64,000 nt of DNA from Aminipila butyrica (GTDB taxonomy: Bacteria > Bacillota > Clostridia > Peptostreptococcales > Anaerovoracaceae), in NCBI RefSeq assembly GCF_010669305.1, contig NZ_CP048649.1, positions 1,178,001 through 1,242,000 of the forward strand, given 5' to 3'. The translations under genes and the position numbers were made by a program. A model generated the notes under the pieces. It ran no database searches, was not told the origin of the DNA, and saw only the letters and a program-made list of their open reading frames with translations. Shown in pieces: positions 42,890-50,685 of the stretch. Each line of letters starts with the position of its first letter. The stretch's first letter is position 1.

Positions 42890-42897
42890 GATGTCAA
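42869..42897 (-). promoter_or_regulatory. blaI-blaR1 promoter
   Basis: Minus strand TTGACA (42897-42892), 17 bases, TAAACT (42874-42869), interleaved with both operators. Confidence 0.8.
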
Positions 42898-42972
42898 GGA
42901 AGTTAAAAATTTTAATATACAATCTCATCTTGAAATAAAAATAAAATGTAGCAAAAATGTAGCTTAAACCCA

Positions 42973-43020
42973 AATGAATGAAATTCACTCATTGACTGCT
43001 GTGGATATTAGTGCTACACT
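42973..43020 (+). promoter_or_regulatory. Promoter and TetR-like operator of the methyltransferase-tetR unit
   Basis: A 21-base inverted repeat at 42973-42993 (arms AATGAATGAA and TTCACTCATT, one mismatch) touches the -35 box TTGACT (42992-42997), followed by a 17-base spacer and TACACT (43015-43020). A repressor bound there would block RNA polymerase. The TetR gene is second in the unit, so autoregulation is likely. Confidence 0.65.
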
Positions 43021-43043
43021 GTTCATAGAAAGAAGGTAATCCG

Positions 43044-43652
43044 ATGGCAGGAAATAAAGAAAAATCAAAAAATGCGTTTAATCAGCAAGCGGCTACCTAT
43101 GACGAAGATATCAAAGGACAACACGCGAGAAATCTATATCCAACGTTATTGGCGAAGCTGTCCGGTGTTGATTTCCACACGATTTTAGATTTAGGCTGTG
43201 GGACTGGAGCTGTTATGCAGGCCATTTTGCAAGATTTTCCTGATACACGTGTCTATGGAATTGATATTTCTGAAAACATGCTGCAAAAGGCGAAGGAGAA
43301 ATTAACGGATAAAGCATCCCTGATCTTAGGGGATTCGGAACATCTGCCCTACGAAAATGAAATGTTTGAAGTGGTTTATTGCAATGACTCTTTTCATCAT
43401 TACCCAGCGCCTGAAAAGGTGGCGGCAGAAGTTTATCGAGTGTTGAAACCGAAAGGGACCTTTATCATAAGTGATTGCTGGCAACCGTTTTTTAGCAGGA
43501 TCATTATGAACGCATTTATGGGGTTTAGCAATGAGGGTGATGTCAAAATATATTCAAAACGAAAGATCTGTGATTTATTAGAGCTCTGTTTTCAGCAGGT
43601 CGTATGGCAAAAAGTAGATCATACTTCCTTCATTGTTTCTGCAAAAAAATAA
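43044..43652 (+). CDS. Class I SAM-dependent methyltransferase
   Basis: 202 residues. Motif I is ILDLGCGTGAVMQAI, then VYGIDISENMLQKA and VVYCNDSFHHYPAPEKVAAE. It belongs to the UbiE/COQ5-like methyltransferase_11 group; the substrate is unknown. A tetR gene follows 24 bases later on the same transcript, so the enzyme appears inducible. Confidence 0.85.
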   Translation: MAGNKEKSKNAFNQQAATYDEDIKGQHARNLYPTLLAKLSGVDFHTILDLGCGTGAVMQAILQDFPDTRVYGIDISENMLQKAKEKLTDKASLILGDSEHLPYENEMFEVVYCNDSFHHYPAPEKVAAEVYRVLKPKGTFIISDCWQPFFSRIIMNAFMGFSNEGDVKIYSKRKICDLLELCFQQVVWQKVDHTSFIVSAKK

Positions 43653-43676
43653 TTAAAGGAGGAGGGACTGGATATA

Positions 43677-44246
43677 ATGGCCCGGATTTCAAAAGAACCA
43701 GAAGTAAGAAAGCAGGAAATATTAGATGCAGCAATGGTTTTGTTCTATGAAAAAGGATATGAAAAAACCTCCATGACCGATATAGCCAACAAAATAGGGG
43801 TAGCACAAGGATTATGTTATCGCTATTTTTCATCCAAAGAAGTTTTGTTTGACTGCTCCATTCAAGAATATGCAAATAGGCTGGCAGAAAAGATGAAAAC
43901 AACTCTTTGTGATAATCGATTGACCCTGGCACAAAAGTTAGAACAAACCCCATCTTATCTTGACTTTGAAGAAGATAACAGTGTTCACTATAAATTATTT
44001 CATAACGAAAACAGTAAAAAAATACATGATCAGTTATCCATAAGGGTCTGTGAAATCATGGTTCCTTTGGTTGCTGAGGTGTTTAGAAAAGCAAAGGAAG
44101 CAGGCGAAATCCGCTTAGCCGATACGGAAACGGCGGCTTCTTTTGCGGTATATGGGCAGCTGGGAATTCTGTTAAATGAGCAGATACCCAGCCATGAAAA
44201 GATCACAAGAATTCGGGCGTTTTTAAAATTTATTCTGCAAGTATAA
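43677..44246 (+). CDS. TetR-family regulator
   Basis: 189 residues: N-terminal helix-turn-helix RKQEILDAAMVLFYEKGYEK and KIGVAQGLCYRYFSSKEVLF, then a ligand-binding helical domain. AGGAGG lies upstream. Probably represses the methyltransferase-tetR promoter through the palindrome at 42973. Confidence 0.88.
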   Translation: MARISKEPEVRKQEILDAAMVLFYEKGYEKTSMTDIANKIGVAQGLCYRYFSSKEVLFDCSIQEYANRLAEKMKTTLCDNRLTLAQKLEQTPSYLDFEEDNSVHYKLFHNENSKKIHDQLSIRVCEIMVPLVAEVFRKAKEAGEIRLADTETAASFAVYGQLGILLNEQIPSHEKITRIRAFLKFILQV

Positions 44247-44300
44247 CATAGCACCGGCAAGGGGTATATCCGTATTTATAAATGCCTCAAAGCCTTGGGA

Positions 44301-44336
44301 AAAGCCCTCCGACACGTTTCGTGTCGGAGGGCTTTT
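44301..44336 (+). terminator. Terminator after tetR
   Basis: GCCCTCCGACACG and CGTGTCGGAGGGC form a perfect 13-base stem with a three-base loop and a TTTTGTTATT tail. Confidence 0.9.
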
Positions 44337-44443
44337 GTTATTGTGACGATTGGTTTCTTGAATACGTCTATTCTCGGCCCCACAATGTAGAGGTGGCGGC
44401 GCGCATGAACACAACAATAATACAGAAAAGGAAAGAAAATAAA

Positions 44444-45094
44444 ATGAAAAACAAGCGATACTTTATTTCTGCCGGAACACTATTCCTGCTATTTATACTA
44501 TTTACCATGGCGGTTTTAACCTTTGACGTTAGACCCATAGGTCCAGAAAATTCTGTGGTTGCTTTTGCCGGCCTAAATCGCTCCATGTTTGAACTCCTTG
44601 GGGAACACTTGATTTGGTATCATATTACGGACTGGCTTGGTGTTGCAGCGATCCTGGTGGCTTTGGGCTTTGCCATATTGGGGTTGGTGCAGCTAATCAA
44701 AAGAAAAAGTATTAGGCGTGTGGATAGCAGTATTCTTATGCTGGGATTCTTTTATATGGCTGTGATGGGGTCCTACCTATTTTTTGAAATCTATATTGTT
44801 AATTATCGGCCGATTCTTTTAGGAAATACATTGGAGGCATCCTATCCCTCTTCCCACACGATGATTGTACTATGTATCATGGCTACAGCAATAATGCAGT
44901 TTCATACCCGGATAAAGCGTAAATTCATAAGGATTACAGCAGAAATGCTGTCTGCTTTTATAATCCTCGTAACGGTGGTCGGGCGTTTTATTTCCGGAGT
45001 GCATTGGTTTACCGATATTGTAGGGGGCTTATTGTTAGGTTCTGCCCTTATTCTGTTTTACTATGCAATGGTTCGGCGATTCCCCGGAAAATAA
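44444..45094 (+). CDS. PAP2-family membrane phosphatase
   Basis: 216 residues with about six membrane helices. PAP2 active-site blocks are SYPSSHTM and GRFISGVHWFTDIVGG with the catalytic His; the first block is weak (NYRPILLGN). Such enzymes dephosphorylate lipid phosphates such as undecaprenyl pyrophosphate or phosphatidate. ATG 44444 follows AGGAAAG. It could contribute to bacitracin tolerance, but this is only inference. Its stop lies eight bases from a palindromic promoter. Confidence 0.8.
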   Translation: MKNKRYFISAGTLFLLFILFTMAVLTFDVRPIGPENSVVAFAGLNRSMFELLGEHLIWYHITDWLGVAAILVALGFAILGLVQLIKRKSIRRVDSSILMLGFFYMAVMGSYLFFEIYIVNYRPILLGNTLEASYPSSHTMIVLCIMATAIMQFHTRIKRKFIRITAEMLSAFIILVTVVGRFISGVHWFTDIVGGLLLGSALILFYYAMVRRFPGK

Positions 45095-45102
45095 AAAAAT
45101 GT

Positions 45103-45144
45103 AATAGTATAGTTGACTTTACATGTAAAGTTGACTATACTATT
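45103..45144 (+). promoter_or_regulatory. Palindromic promoter of the XRE-membrane pair
   Basis: A 42-base near-perfect inverted repeat centred on ACATGT, with outer arms AATAGTATAGT and ACTATACTATT. It contains TTGACT (45113-45118), 17 bases and TATACT (45136-45141). Operator and promoter coincide, so autoregulation by the XRE protein 19 bases downstream is likely. Confidence 0.7.
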
Positions 45145-45162
45145 ACTGAAAGGGGGAAGTTT

Positions 45163-45369
45163 ATGGAGACATTATCTAATATTGTGAAAGATTTACGGAC
45201 AGAAAGAGATTTGTCCCAGGGCAAGCTGGCAGAACTTGTCGGCGTCACCAGGCAAACTATTATTTCTTTAGAGAAAGGCAGCTATATTCCTTCTTTGCTT
45301 TTAGCAATGAAAATATCGGAGGTGTTAGAGGCTCCGATTGAAGAAATATTTAAAAAGGAGAGCATGTAA
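45163..45369 (+). CDS. Short XRE-family regulator
   Basis: 68 residues, almost only a helix-turn-helix: LRTERDLSQGKLAELVGVTR and IISLEKGSYIPSLLLAMKI. This is the compact clostridial XRE type that usually precedes a small membrane protein. Stop and next start share one base. Start ATG 45163 with GGGGGAAG upstream. Confidence 0.88.
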   Translation: METLSNIVKDLRTERDLSQGKLAELVGVTRQTIISLEKGSYIPSLLLAMKISEVLEAPIEEIFKKESM

Positions 45370-45833
45370 TGGAAAAAATTATAATTAAGAGCACAGGGAA
45401 TATCCTACTATTTTTACTATTTGGATTAGCTTTTTTATTCCCCTTTTCAGAGCTGCAGTCTATTCAAGATGCAGGGTTTCGTGCAACGGTATCAATCTAT
45501 CCGATTTTGCTGGCAGGATATCTGGTAATCTATCCCTTTTTATATCTTGTAATTAGTAAAAAACAGAAGTGGAGCAGACGAGATCTTTCTGAACTGGCCT
45601 TTTCAGACGAGCGAGAAAAGGTAATCGTGGCAGAAGCCACAAAGACATCTTACCTGGTCCTTATGGGTGGGCTAATCTTAGCTATGGCAATAATTGGAGG
45701 AATAAAGTTATTTTCTTTATTTACCCATAAGGAAATCAGTATCTATTTTATTAGTATATTATTGATTACCATATTGCTTATTATGTCAACAATTTCGTAT
45801 TGTATTACATGGTGTTTTGAATATCGCAAATAG
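45369..45833 (+). CDS. Membrane protein paired with the XRE regulator
   Basis: 154 residues, four hydrophobic segments in two pairs, with a charged central loop KKQKWSRRDLSELAFSDERE. The ELAFSDERE stretch is common in small XRE-linked membrane proteins (DUF2178-like, from memory). Function unknown. Its 3' end overlaps the convergent DfsB-like gene by 29 bases. Confidence 0.7.
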   Translation: MEKIIIKSTGNILLFLLFGLAFLFPFSELQSIQDAGFRATVSIYPILLAGYLVIYPFLYLVISKKQKWSRRDLSELAFSDEREKVIVAEATKTSYLVLMGGLILAMAIIGGIKLFSLFTHKEISIYFISILLITILLIMSTISYCITWCFEYRK

Positions 45834-46347
45834 CTTTAGTGCGCAGCTTCTTCCACTTGCGGATTTTACTGCGGAAAGACTTAAAAGGGGCAACCGTGTT
45901 TATGTGTACCCATTTCCAAATGGGCCAGTTGGACGGGGTAGAGGAGGCCCACTTTCTGCCCCCAGAGCAAAAAAGTTCCTCGTCACTAAAACCGTCGAGC
46001 CAGTGTATCAGCTCCTCAACGGTGGAGCCAAACAATTCAATTAATTCAGATAGAGACTCCTCTTGATACTGGGCATAAAAGCTCTGGTATAGCCCGCCTA
46101 ACTGATTCCATTTATAGCCCGGGGATGGTGTGACCACCTCTTTTCCAGCCAATTCATCCTTGTCCCAGCTGCGGAGCAATTTCATCCAGCCAAGCTGATA
46201 TGCAATGATTTCTTGAGGGGTACGATCTACTTCTTCAAAGCGTACGGCCTTGTCGGATTCGTGTATTCCATCGAATTCAGATATAAATAGGTTGGCTGTC
46301 TTTTTTATTTCAGCGATTAAAGCCTCTCTATTGGCATATTCCTGCAT
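45805..46347 (-). CDS. ClbS/DfsB-family four-helix protein
   Basis: 180 residues. MQEYANREALIAEIKKTANL, QEIIAYQLGWMKLLRSW, TPSPGYKWNQLGGLYQSFY and WPIWKWVHINTVAPFKSFR match the ClbS/DfsB (DUF1706) family, related to DinB helical bundles. ClbS opens the cyclopropane of colibactin and protects the producer; most homologues have no known substrate. GGAGG precedes the ATG. There is no colibactin-like cluster here. Confidence 0.85.
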   Translation of the reverse strand: MQEYANREALIAEIKKTANLFISEFDGIHESDKAVRFEEVDRTPQEIIAYQLGWMKLLRSWDKDELAGKEVVTPSPGYKWNQLGGLYQSFYAQYQEESLSELIELFGSTVEELIHWLDGFSDEELFCSGGRKWASSTPSNWPIWKWVHINTVAPFKSFRSKIRKWKKLRTKAICDIQNTM

Positions 46348-46423
46348 AATTTTATATTCCTCCAGACTTCATATTTATTTTATTATAACACATACGGCCA
46401 ATTGTATAAAAGTCTTTGAAAGA

Positions 46424-46477
46424 TGTAAGGTTAGGTTGACACCGAGATCAGATGATGGTAGGATATGTGTAAGGTTA
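46424..46477 (+). promoter_or_regulatory. Promoter and direct repeats before the XRE-deformylase unit
   Basis: TTGACA (46436-46441), 17 bases, TAGGAT (46459-46464). TGTAAGGTTA occurs at 46424-46433 and 46468-46477, 44 bases apart, bracketing the promoter; these may be XRE binding sites. Confidence 0.5.
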
Positions 46478-46507
46478 ACATGACATACAAGGAGACAAAA
46501 CATTATT

Positions 46508-46762
46508 ATGAAAAATAAAATTCGCCAATTACGGGAGGCATTCGGTTTAACACAAGAACAGCTGGGTGAAATGGTTGGAACATCCAGACAAGCCATCAAT
46601 GCTATTGAAACAGAAAAAAATGAGCCTTCCATATGGCTTGCGCATGATATCGCCCAAGTTTTCAATGCATCTATTGAAGAGGTGTTTCTATTTGAAGAAA
46701 GTCAGCGAAAATCTCGCGCAGATATCAGCAGGAGGTGTGCTTATGGCACTCAGAGAGATTAG
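46508..46762 (+). CDS. XRE-family regulator fused by overlap to the deformylase gene
   Basis: 84 residues with the helix-turn-helix LREAFGLTQEQLGEMVGTSR and AINAIETEKNEPSIWLAHDI, plus a basic tail QRKSRADISRRC. The last 20 bases overlap the deformylase start in another frame, so translation is probably coupled. Likely autoregulates the two-gene unit. Confidence 0.85.
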   Translation: MKNKIRQLREAFGLTQEQLGEMVGTSRQAINAIETEKNEPSIWLAHDIAQVFNASIEEVFLFEESQRKSRADISRRCAYGTQRD

Positions 46763-47216
46763 ATTTTTTGACGATGAATCGTTGCGTAAAATAAGCAAGC
46801 AGGTTGATCAGGTCGATGACCACATCAGGGAGATCCTCAATGATATGGCAGAAACCATGTATAACACAGAAATTGGCGGTGGTTTAGCGGCTTGCCAGGT
46901 TGGTATATTACGCCGTTTAGTAGTCATTGATATGGGACAAGGTTTATTAAAGCTAGTCAATCCTCACATTGTTGAATCTCAGGGAGAGCATCTGGTTATC
47001 GAAGGCTGTCTAAGCTGTCCGGGTGTCTGGGGGAAGGTGTTGCGGCCACAGAGCGTTCGGGTCAATGCTCTTGATGAAAACGGAGAAGCCTTTACGATTG
47101 AAGCCGCTGACGAACTGGCAAAGTGCCTCTGTCATGAAATCGACCATTTAGATGGAATTTTGTTTATAGATAAGGTGATGGAGTATGTGGAAGTGGATGC
47201 TATTTCACACACTTAA
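46743..47216 (+). CDS. def: Peptide deformylase, accessory copy
   Basis: 157 residues. All three metal motifs are present: GGGLAACQVG (motif 1, with Cys in the variable place usually held by Pro), EGCLSCPG with the Cys ligand, and CHEIDHLDG with the two His ligands and Glu. It removes formyl from nascent proteins. ATG 46743 has CAGGAGG upstream, inside the XRE gene. Pairing with an XRE regulator away from fmt/priA suggests an inducible extra copy. The 3' end overlaps a convergent methyltransferase gene by 17 bases. Confidence 0.9.
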   Translation: MALREIRFFDDESLRKISKQVDQVDDHIREILNDMAETMYNTEIGGGLAACQVGILRRLVVIDMGQGLLKLVNPHIVESQGEHLVIEGCLSCPGVWGKVLRPQSVRVNALDENGEAFTIEAADELAKCLCHEIDHLDGILFIDKVMEYVEVDAISHT

Positions 47217-47862
47217 AATAGGCGATTGATTTTTCATGGTAAATGTCAACTTGAGAATAGAGGCTTGACAATACGGACCTTAATTCTTCAAGAGATTGAA
47301 AAGGTGGCGTAAACCAGCCTTTTTTCGATAGAAAAGCATTCACAATAAAGTCGGTACGCCGACATTGTCCTTTTATATAAAAGCAGCCGATAAACAGGCC
47401 GCCCTTTTTTAGCACACGTGCCGTTTCAAAAAATGCTTTCTCTTTCTCGGGGAAGGCATGAAAGCCGTTCATGGAAAGCACGATATCAAATGCTTCGTTA
47501 TTGAATTCTAAAGCTCCTACGTCCCCCTGGGTACAAGTAATATTCTCCAGCTTGTTATTCAAAAATCGCTGTTGAGCTTGAAGTAACATGTCCTTGGAAT
47601 AATCCACACACCTTATTTTAGCATCTGGCAGTGCCCTATATTTTTTTAAGGTGAATACGCCTGTGCCAACCGGAATATCAAGTAACTGTCTGTTGAAATC
47701 TGGAGGGATGAACTTTAACACCTTATCGGCAATCTCTATGTCGTTGACACCGGACCAAAAAAACCATATGTATAATTTTGACCACCATGTTGATTGGGTA
47801 AGCGTATCGTCATAAATATTTCTGGATGATGCATATGCTTTTGTTATATTGTTATTTTCCAT
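47200..47862 (-). CDS. Class I SAM-dependent methyltransferase
   Basis: 220 residues. Motif I is LLDIPVGTGVFTLKKY (PVGTG in place of GCGTG), then RCVDYSKDMLLQAQQRF, ITCTQGDVGALEFNN and DIVLSMNGFHAFPEKE. The N-terminus with WWSKLYIWFFWSGVND is common in clostridial members acting on small molecules. Substrate unknown. Single gene with AGAGGTG before the ATG. Confidence 0.82.
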   Translation of the reverse strand: MENNNITKAYASSRNIYDDTLTQSTWWSKLYIWFFWSGVNDIEIADKVLKFIPPDFNRQLLDIPVGTGVFTLKKYRALPDAKIRCVDYSKDMLLQAQQRFLNNKLENITCTQGDVGALEFNNEAFDIVLSMNGFHAFPEKEKAFFETARVLKKGGLFIGCFYIKGQCRRTDFIVNAFLSKKGWFTPPFQSLEELRSVLSSLYSQVDIYHEKSIAYFKCVK

Positions 47863-47928
47863 GTGTACACCTCTACTATAATTTCTCTATTTTTATTATA
47901 TCGTTTTTCTTTTAAATTCACAATCCTA

Positions 47929-47983
47929 ACCACCTGGAATGCCACAGGTGGTATTTTACTTCCTGCCGAAGTTAGTATATACT
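47929..47983 (+). promoter_or_regulatory. Promoter with upstream inverted repeat for the EamA gene
   Basis: TTTACT (47955-47960), 17 bases, TATACT (47978-47983). Just upstream ACCACCTG (47929-47936) and CAGGTGGT (47945-47952) form a perfect inverted repeat abutting the -35 box, a possible operator. Confidence 0.4.
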
Positions 47984-48016
47984 GATGTAAAAAAGAGATT
48001 AAAGGTTGAGGAAAGC

Positions 48017-48979
48017 ATGAGCAAGAAAACAGAAGGAATCCTATATGCGGTGTTGTCGGCAATTATTTATGGTTTTACACCGATTTTAGCTCGAATAGCC
48101 TATGATGGCGGAGCCAATGGCATCACCGTAGCATTTTTGCGGGGAGCAATTCCGCTGCCGCTGTTGTTTGTTGTGCTGCGAAGCAAGAAAATCTCCTTGC
48201 GCCTGGGGTCTGGGTTAAAACCCTTTCTATGGGTCAGTATGCTAGGCCTTTCTCTGACGACGATTCTACTTTATATGTCTTACAGCTATATTTCAGTAGG
48301 CATGGCTACCACCCTGCACTTTGTTTATCCGGTGTTGGTTTCTTTGGCTTGCGCCATTTTTTTTAAAGAGAAGATTAATCTTTGTAAGATTATTGCCTTA
48401 ATTCTTTGCAGTGGCGGCATCGGACTATTTATGGATCAGCTTACCTCATCTGGGGGTCTGGGAATTGTTTTAGCTATTTTATCAGGCGGCACTTATACAC
48501 TCTACCTCATTTGCATAGATAAGAGTGGTCTGAAAGATATCCATTACCTTCAGCTGACTTTTTACTTGAACGTAGGGCTATCCGTTATCGCGGGGGTGTT
48601 TGGCGCCGCAACGGGCAAGCTGAATCTGTTGCTCTCGCCGATGGCCTGGGCTTTATGTACGTTAGTGGCACTATTCACCACCCTTGGGGCGTTACCTCTT
48701 TTACAGCAGGGGATTAAGCTGACTGGAGCGTCAACGGCGGCCATCCTGTCTACATTAGAGCCAATCACCAGCGTTATTTTGGGAATCTTGATTTTGAGTG
48801 AGAAGGTTTCAACCATAAAACTGGTGGGCTGTGTTTTTATCATTGTCAGCATTCTCTTGATTACTTTGAGCGAAAGTGATACTGTATTTTTTAAGAACAC
48901 TGCCGGTAAAATTAAAAGCGATGAATCCCAGGAAGAGATGGATTGTTTGAGCGGAACCATAGAAAACCATAACAAGTAG
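48017..48979 (+). CDS. EamA/DMT-family transporter
   Basis: About 320 residues with ten membrane helices in two EamA repeats: GILYAVLSAIIYGFTPILAR in the first, PILVSLACAIFF-like PVLVSLACAIFFKEKI, then TLGALPLLQQGIKLTGAST and LEPITSVILGILILSEKV in the second. Family members export amino acids or metabolites. ATG 48017 follows GAGGAAAG. Eighteen bases before the sigma-54 activator, so possibly in the same transcript. Confidence 0.88.
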   Translation: MSKKTEGILYAVLSAIIYGFTPILARIAYDGGANGITVAFLRGAIPLPLLFVVLRSKKISLRLGSGLKPFLWVSMLGLSLTTILLYMSYSYISVGMATTLHFVYPVLVSLACAIFFKEKINLCKIIALILCSGGIGLFMDQLTSSGGLGIVLAILSGGTYTLYLICIDKSGLKDIHYLQLTFYLNVGLSVIAGVFGAATGKLNLLLSPMAWALCTLVALFTTLGALPLLQQGIKLTGASTAAILSTLEPITSVILGILILSEKVSTIKLVGCVFIIVSILLITLSESDTVFFKNTAGKIKSDESQEEMDCLSGTIENHNK

Positions 48980-48996
48980 AAGGAGAGAATATTTGT

Positions 48997-50385
48997 ATGG
49001 ATCATGTAGCAGATACACGTAAGCTGGATTACGAAGCTATTTTAAAAGCCCTTCATGATGATATCGTGGTGGTAGATGAAAACGGCGTTATCGTGCAAGT
49101 CACGCCGGGCTGGGAAAAAAATTACGGGATGACCATGGAAGAAGCTGTGGGGAAAACGGTTTATTACATGGAAGAGCAAAAAATTTTTAAGCCGTCGGTG
49201 GCCAGGATTGTCTTTGAAACTGGGGAGCGGCTGATTATTGCCCACGAACTGAAACCAGGAACCTTCGTGCTGATTGTGGCGGTTCCGTTGAAAGACGTCG
49301 AGGGAAAAATTAAATATGTAGTCAGCTATGCCATGGATATTACCGATTTGCAGATTATTGAAGAGAAATATGAGAAAATGAAACGGGATATGATTCGGTA
49401 TAAGGAAGAGCTCAACAGCTATCGCCGTCTGTTTCAAACCTATGAAAAGCAAAGTCAGCTGCAAGGTGTCCAACATCTTCATAAGATTATTGATAAGATG
49501 GGTAAATATGATGCCAATGTCCTGATCACAGGAGAATCTGGAGTAGGTAAAACCACCTTTGCCAGAATGATTCATGCAAAAAGCTGCCGGGCAGAACAGT
49601 CTTTTATTGAAATCAGCTGTGGAGCTATACCGGAAAACTTGCTGGAATCAGAGCTGTTTGGCTATGAAAAGGGCGCTTTTACCGGAGCCGATCAAAAGGG
49701 AAAGATTGGCCTTATTGAAATGGCTCACAAGGGGACCCTTTTTCTGGATGAGGTGTCCGATCTGCCCTTAAAGTTACAGGTGAAGCTATTGAAGGTGTTG
49801 CAGGATAAGGTTATTATGCGGGTTGGCGGAAAGACGGAGATTGCGGTGGACTTTCGTCTGATAACAGCATCAAACAAAGATTTGCAGCAGCTGGTTTCGG
49901 AAGAGGCCTTTCGAGAGGATTTGTTCTATCGACTCAATGTGGTTCCCCTGGAGATTCCGCCCTTAAGAGAGCGTGCCAAGGACATTCTATATTTGATTAA
50001 CACGTTTATAGAGGGCTTCAACGACAAATATCAGGAACATAAAAAGCTGAGTACCACGGCTTTTAACCAGTTGCTAAGTTACAGCTGGCCGGGTAACATT
50101 CGAGAGCTGGAAAATGTCATAGAGCGGTTGGTAATCACCACCGAGGAAGAGCTCATCACCGAAGCGGATTTACCACCGAATATTCTTCGAGAGAAACGAG
50201 AGCTTCCTCTGAGCAGCGAAGCACAAACCTTTGATGACATGGTGGAGGAGTTTGAAAAAAATGTGATTCAGGCAGCAGTCAAGAAATACAAAACCACGGT
50301 CAAGGTTGCAGAAATGCTGGGTATGAGCCAGTCTACCGCTGCCAGAAAAATGAAAAAATATATGTCAGGAAACGAGAATTTCTGA
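48997..50385 (+). CDS. Sigma-54-dependent activator with PAS domain
   Basis: 462 residues. A PAS sensor domain at about 15-120, a short coiled segment, the AAA+ domain from about 155 (GESGVGKTTFARMIH, ELFGYEKGAFTGADQ with the GAFTGA loop, GTLFLDEVSDLPLKLQ), and a C-terminal Fis-type helix-turn-helix (TVKVAEMLGMSQSTAARKMK). It binds upstream DNA and drives RNA polymerase with RpoN. A near-perfect -24/-12 promoter lies 170 bases after its stop, before the symporter and Etf genes, its obvious target. Confidence 0.93.
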   Translation: MDHVADTRKLDYEAILKALHDDIVVVDENGVIVQVTPGWEKNYGMTMEEAVGKTVYYMEEQKIFKPSVARIVFETGERLIIAHELKPGTFVLIVAVPLKDVEGKIKYVVSYAMDITDLQIIEEKYEKMKRDMIRYKEELNSYRRLFQTYEKQSQLQGVQHLHKIIDKMGKYDANVLITGESGVGKTTFARMIHAKSCRAEQSFIEISCGAIPENLLESELFGYEKGAFTGADQKGKIGLIEMAHKGTLFLDEVSDLPLKLQVKLLKVLQDKVIMRVGGKTEIAVDFRLITASNKDLQQLVSEEAFREDLFYRLNVVPLEIPPLRERAKDILYLINTFIEGFNDKYQEHKKLSTTAFNQLLSYSWPGNIRELENVIERLVITTEEELITEADLPPNILREKRELPLSSEAQTFDDMVEEFEKNVIQAAVKKYKTTVKVAEMLGMSQSTAARKMKKYMSGNENF

Positions 50386-50430
50386 TGAGTTGCTGCTAGG
50401 ATTAGTCAAAATTGAAGAATCTACCCATAT

Positions 50431-50442
50431 TTGACTAGTCAA
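50431..50442. promoter_or_regulatory. Candidate activator site upstream of the sigma-54 promoter
   Basis: TTGACTAGTCAA is a perfect 12-base palindrome about 115 bases upstream of the -24 element; a related half-site TAGTCAAAATTGA is at 50403-50415. Position and symmetry fit an enhancer site for the Fis-type activator. Confidence 0.45.
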
Positions 50443-50483
50443 TTGTGTTATTGAATTTAAGCAGCTGCACAGCAGATGGAAGA

Positions 50484-50519
50484 GATGCTACCCAAAAATG
50501 GAAACGGGTGGCATTTTTT
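50484..50519 (+). terminator. Terminator of the activator gene
   Basis: ATGCTACCC pairs with GGGTGGCAT (one wobble), followed by TTTTTT. Confidence 0.8.
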
Positions 50520-50554
50520 GTACATTGAGATGGCTATATCTCAACGTTTCTTAG

Positions 50555-50570
50555 TTGGCACGTAATTTGC
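50555..50570 (+). promoter_or_regulatory. Sigma-54 promoter (-24/-12)
   Basis: TTGGCACGTAATTTGC matches the consensus TTGGCACG-N4-TTGC, with GG and GC ten bases apart. It stands 116 bases before the symporter gene and directly after the activator gene. Together with the palindrome and terminator it fills the 300-base gap here. Confidence 0.9.
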
Positions 50571-50685
50571 GAATATATAAAAGAGTAATAGAAATTAGAA
50601 GTGTAAGACCAAAAGCATGGGAAAGGAGGAGTTTTAGTCTCATATCATAAGTCAGAACAAAGATTTAGAAAGAGGAGATAAGAAT

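Noticed and set aside
45805..46347. Part of a colibactin-type cluster
   Set aside because: A ClbS-like gene alone does not imply one; there is no polyketide or peptide synthetase gene anywhere in the window.
37600..48000. Transposon or prophage carrying the accessory genes
   Set aside because: No transposase, integrase with attachment repeats, or phage structural gene was found; the recombinase at 13.5 kb is remote and Xer-like.
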